NCBI GenBank assembly: GCA_001557035.1
Contig: LSKJ01000331.1
Coordinates: 1-14,951, forward strand
Length of the DNA stretch: 14,951 nucleotides
Source: Rhodospirillaceae bacterium CCH5-H10
GTDB lineage: Bacteria > Pseudomonadota > Alphaproteobacteria > Reyranellales > Reyranellaceae
Direction: 5' to 3'
Position 1 is the stretch's first letter, and each line of letters starts with the position of its first letter. Below the pieces are notes generated by a model. That model searched no databases. It was not told where the DNA came from and saw nothing but the letters and a program-made list of their open reading frames with translations. The position numbers were made by a program, and so were the translations under genes. This document shows positions 13,965-14,951 of the stretch, one piece after another.

Positions 13965-14951
13965 GTGGCGGATGGAAGTCAGGATGCAAGATCAGTACGC
14001 CGCCTCGAGGATGCGCGTTTCCTCACCGGGCACGGCCGCTATGTCGAGGATATCGGCGAGCCCGCCGCGCTCCATGGTCATGTCCTGCGCTCGCCGCATG
14101 CCCATGCCCTGATCCGCTCGATCGACGTATCGGCCGCCGCCTCGATGCCGGGCGTGCATCTGGTGGCAACGTCCGACGACCTTGCGGCGGACGGCTTGGG
14201 CCACATGCCGTGCCTGGCCGCGGTCAAGCCGATGATCGTGCCGCCGCGCCCGGCGCTGGCGACCGGCCGCGTGCGTCATGTCGGCGATCCCGTCTGCTTC
14301 GTCGTGGCCGACAGCGCGGAGATCGCGCGCGAGGCGGCGGAGCGGATCGAGATCGACTACAAGCCATTGCCGTCGGTGATCCATGGACGCACGGCCTTGG
14401 CCGCGGGCGCGCCGGTGCTGTGGGACGAGGCGCCGGGCAACCTCGTCTATCACGTGCAGCGCGGCGACCATGCCGCCGTCGCCGAGGCGATCAAGAACGC
14501 CGCCCATGTCGTCGATGTCGATGTGGTCAACAATCGTGTCATCGTCGTGCCGCTGGAGCCGCGCGCCGGCATCGCGCGCTACGATGCGGCGACCGACACG
14601 ATGGACCTCGAACTGACGGGGCAGGGCCTGCACGGCATCCGCCGCCAGCTCGCCGAATTCATCTTCAAGGTGGCACCCGAGCGCATCCAGCTTCATGCGC
14701 CGGATGTCGGTGGCGGCTTCGGGATGAAGAACTTCCTCTATCCCGAATGGATCCTGCTCCTGTGGGCGGCGCGGCGCCTGAAGCGCCCCGTGCGCTGGCT
14801 GGCCGATCGCGCCGAGGATTTCGTGATGGGCGCGCAGGGTCGCGACATCGAGGCCACGGCGCGGATCGCACTCGATGAGGCGGGACGCATCCTTGCGCTC
14901 GACGTGGCGATGGTCGCCAATCTTGGCGCCTACCTGTCGGGCAATGGACCC
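13965..14951 (+). CDS. Xanthine dehydrogenase-family molybdopterin-binding subunit, 3' partial
   Basis: This is the large molybdopterin-cytosine-dinucleotide-type subunit of a hydroxylase of the CoxL/XdhB superfamily; 329 residues lie in the window and the frame is open at the right edge. The N-terminus has RLEDARFLTGHGRYVEDI (about 13-30) and LRSPHAHALI, then VRHVGDPV, the DYKPLP turn, and further on PDVGGGFGMKNFLYPE, where the glycine-rich loop contacts the cofactor. The active-site loop that separates CO dehydrogenases from other members lies beyond the window, so the substrate cannot be named. The GTG at 13965 has GGGAG 7 bases upstream. Medium (FAD) and small (2Fe-2S) subunits are expected on the right. 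The divergent promoter region shared with the glutathione transferase has a TATGCT -10-like element at 13928 but no matching -35. Confidence 0.9.
   Translation, partial: MADGSQDARSVRRLEDARFLTGHGRYVEDIGEPAALHGHVLRSPHAHALIRSIDVSAAASMPGVHLVATSDDLAADGLGHMPCLAAVKPMIVPPRPALATGRVRHVGDPVCFVVADSAEIAREAAERIEIDYKPLPSVIHGRTALAAGAPVLWDEAPGNLVYHVQRGDHAAVAEAIKNAAHVVDVDVVNNRVIVVPLEPRAGIARYDAATDTMDLELTGQGLHGIRRQLAEFIFKVAPERIQLHAPDVGGGFGMKNFLYPEWILLLWAARRLKRPVRWLADRAEDFVMGAQGRDIEATARIALDEAGRILALDVAMVANLGAYLSGNGP

Noticed and set aside
1..14951. CRISPR array, tRNA, rRNA or riboswitch
   Set aside because: No spaced direct repeats, CCA-ending cloverleaf or recognisable aptamer core was seen on either strand.

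Overview
The window is high-GC DNA with tightly packed genes and many GTG or TTG starts. The gene families point to an alphaproteobacterium, in the Rhodospirillales/Hyphomicrobiales range, but no rRNA or marker gene is present to settle this. Both ends cut through genes: a formate dehydrogenase subunit on the left and a xanthine dehydrogenase-family subunit on the right. The window may be a whole contig, because the first 39 bases form a perfect fold-back that looks like an assembly edge.

Region 1 (1-4220, + strand) is a soluble NAD-dependent formate dehydrogenase operon. It holds the NuoF-like diaphorase subunit (partial), the large Mo/W catalytic subunit, and the small delta subunit FdsD. 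Gaps are 9 and 5 bases, and the ribosome sites overlap the preceding stop codons. The complex oxidises formate to CO2 and reduces NAD+. The gamma subunit is off the left edge. The chaperone gene fdsC, usually found between fdsA and fdsD, is absent.

Region 2 (4221-6661) is the most unusual part. Two paralogous 87-residue secreted proteins flank an aldehyde dehydrogenase on the opposite strand. Between the first paralog and the aldehyde dehydrogenase lies a decayed piece of a second formate dehydrogenase locus: a short stretch of fdhA fused in frame to the last 28 codons of an fdsD. Just after the intact fdsD there is a 16-base exact copy of the aldehyde dehydrogenase 3' end. Together these suggest an old duplication of an [fdhA-fdsD / ald / small secreted protein] block, after which one copy lost ald and the other lost the fds genes.

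Region 3 (6662-8672, + strand) has a cold-shock protein with a long leader and a strong terminator hairpin, then a secreted ClpP-fold protein.

Region 4 (8700-11584, - strand) runs leftward: a fosmidomycin-resistance-type MFS exporter, a small multi-span membrane protein, and a short-chain dehydrogenase. Region 5 (11703-14951) has a second MFS transporter (+), a YfcG-like glutathione transferase (-) whose stop codon abuts that of the transporter, and the start of a xanthine dehydrogenase-family molybdopterin subunit (+). Regions 3-5 look like ordinary chromosomal metabolic and transport genes. I see no tRNA, rRNA, CRISPR array, insertion sequence or phage gene.
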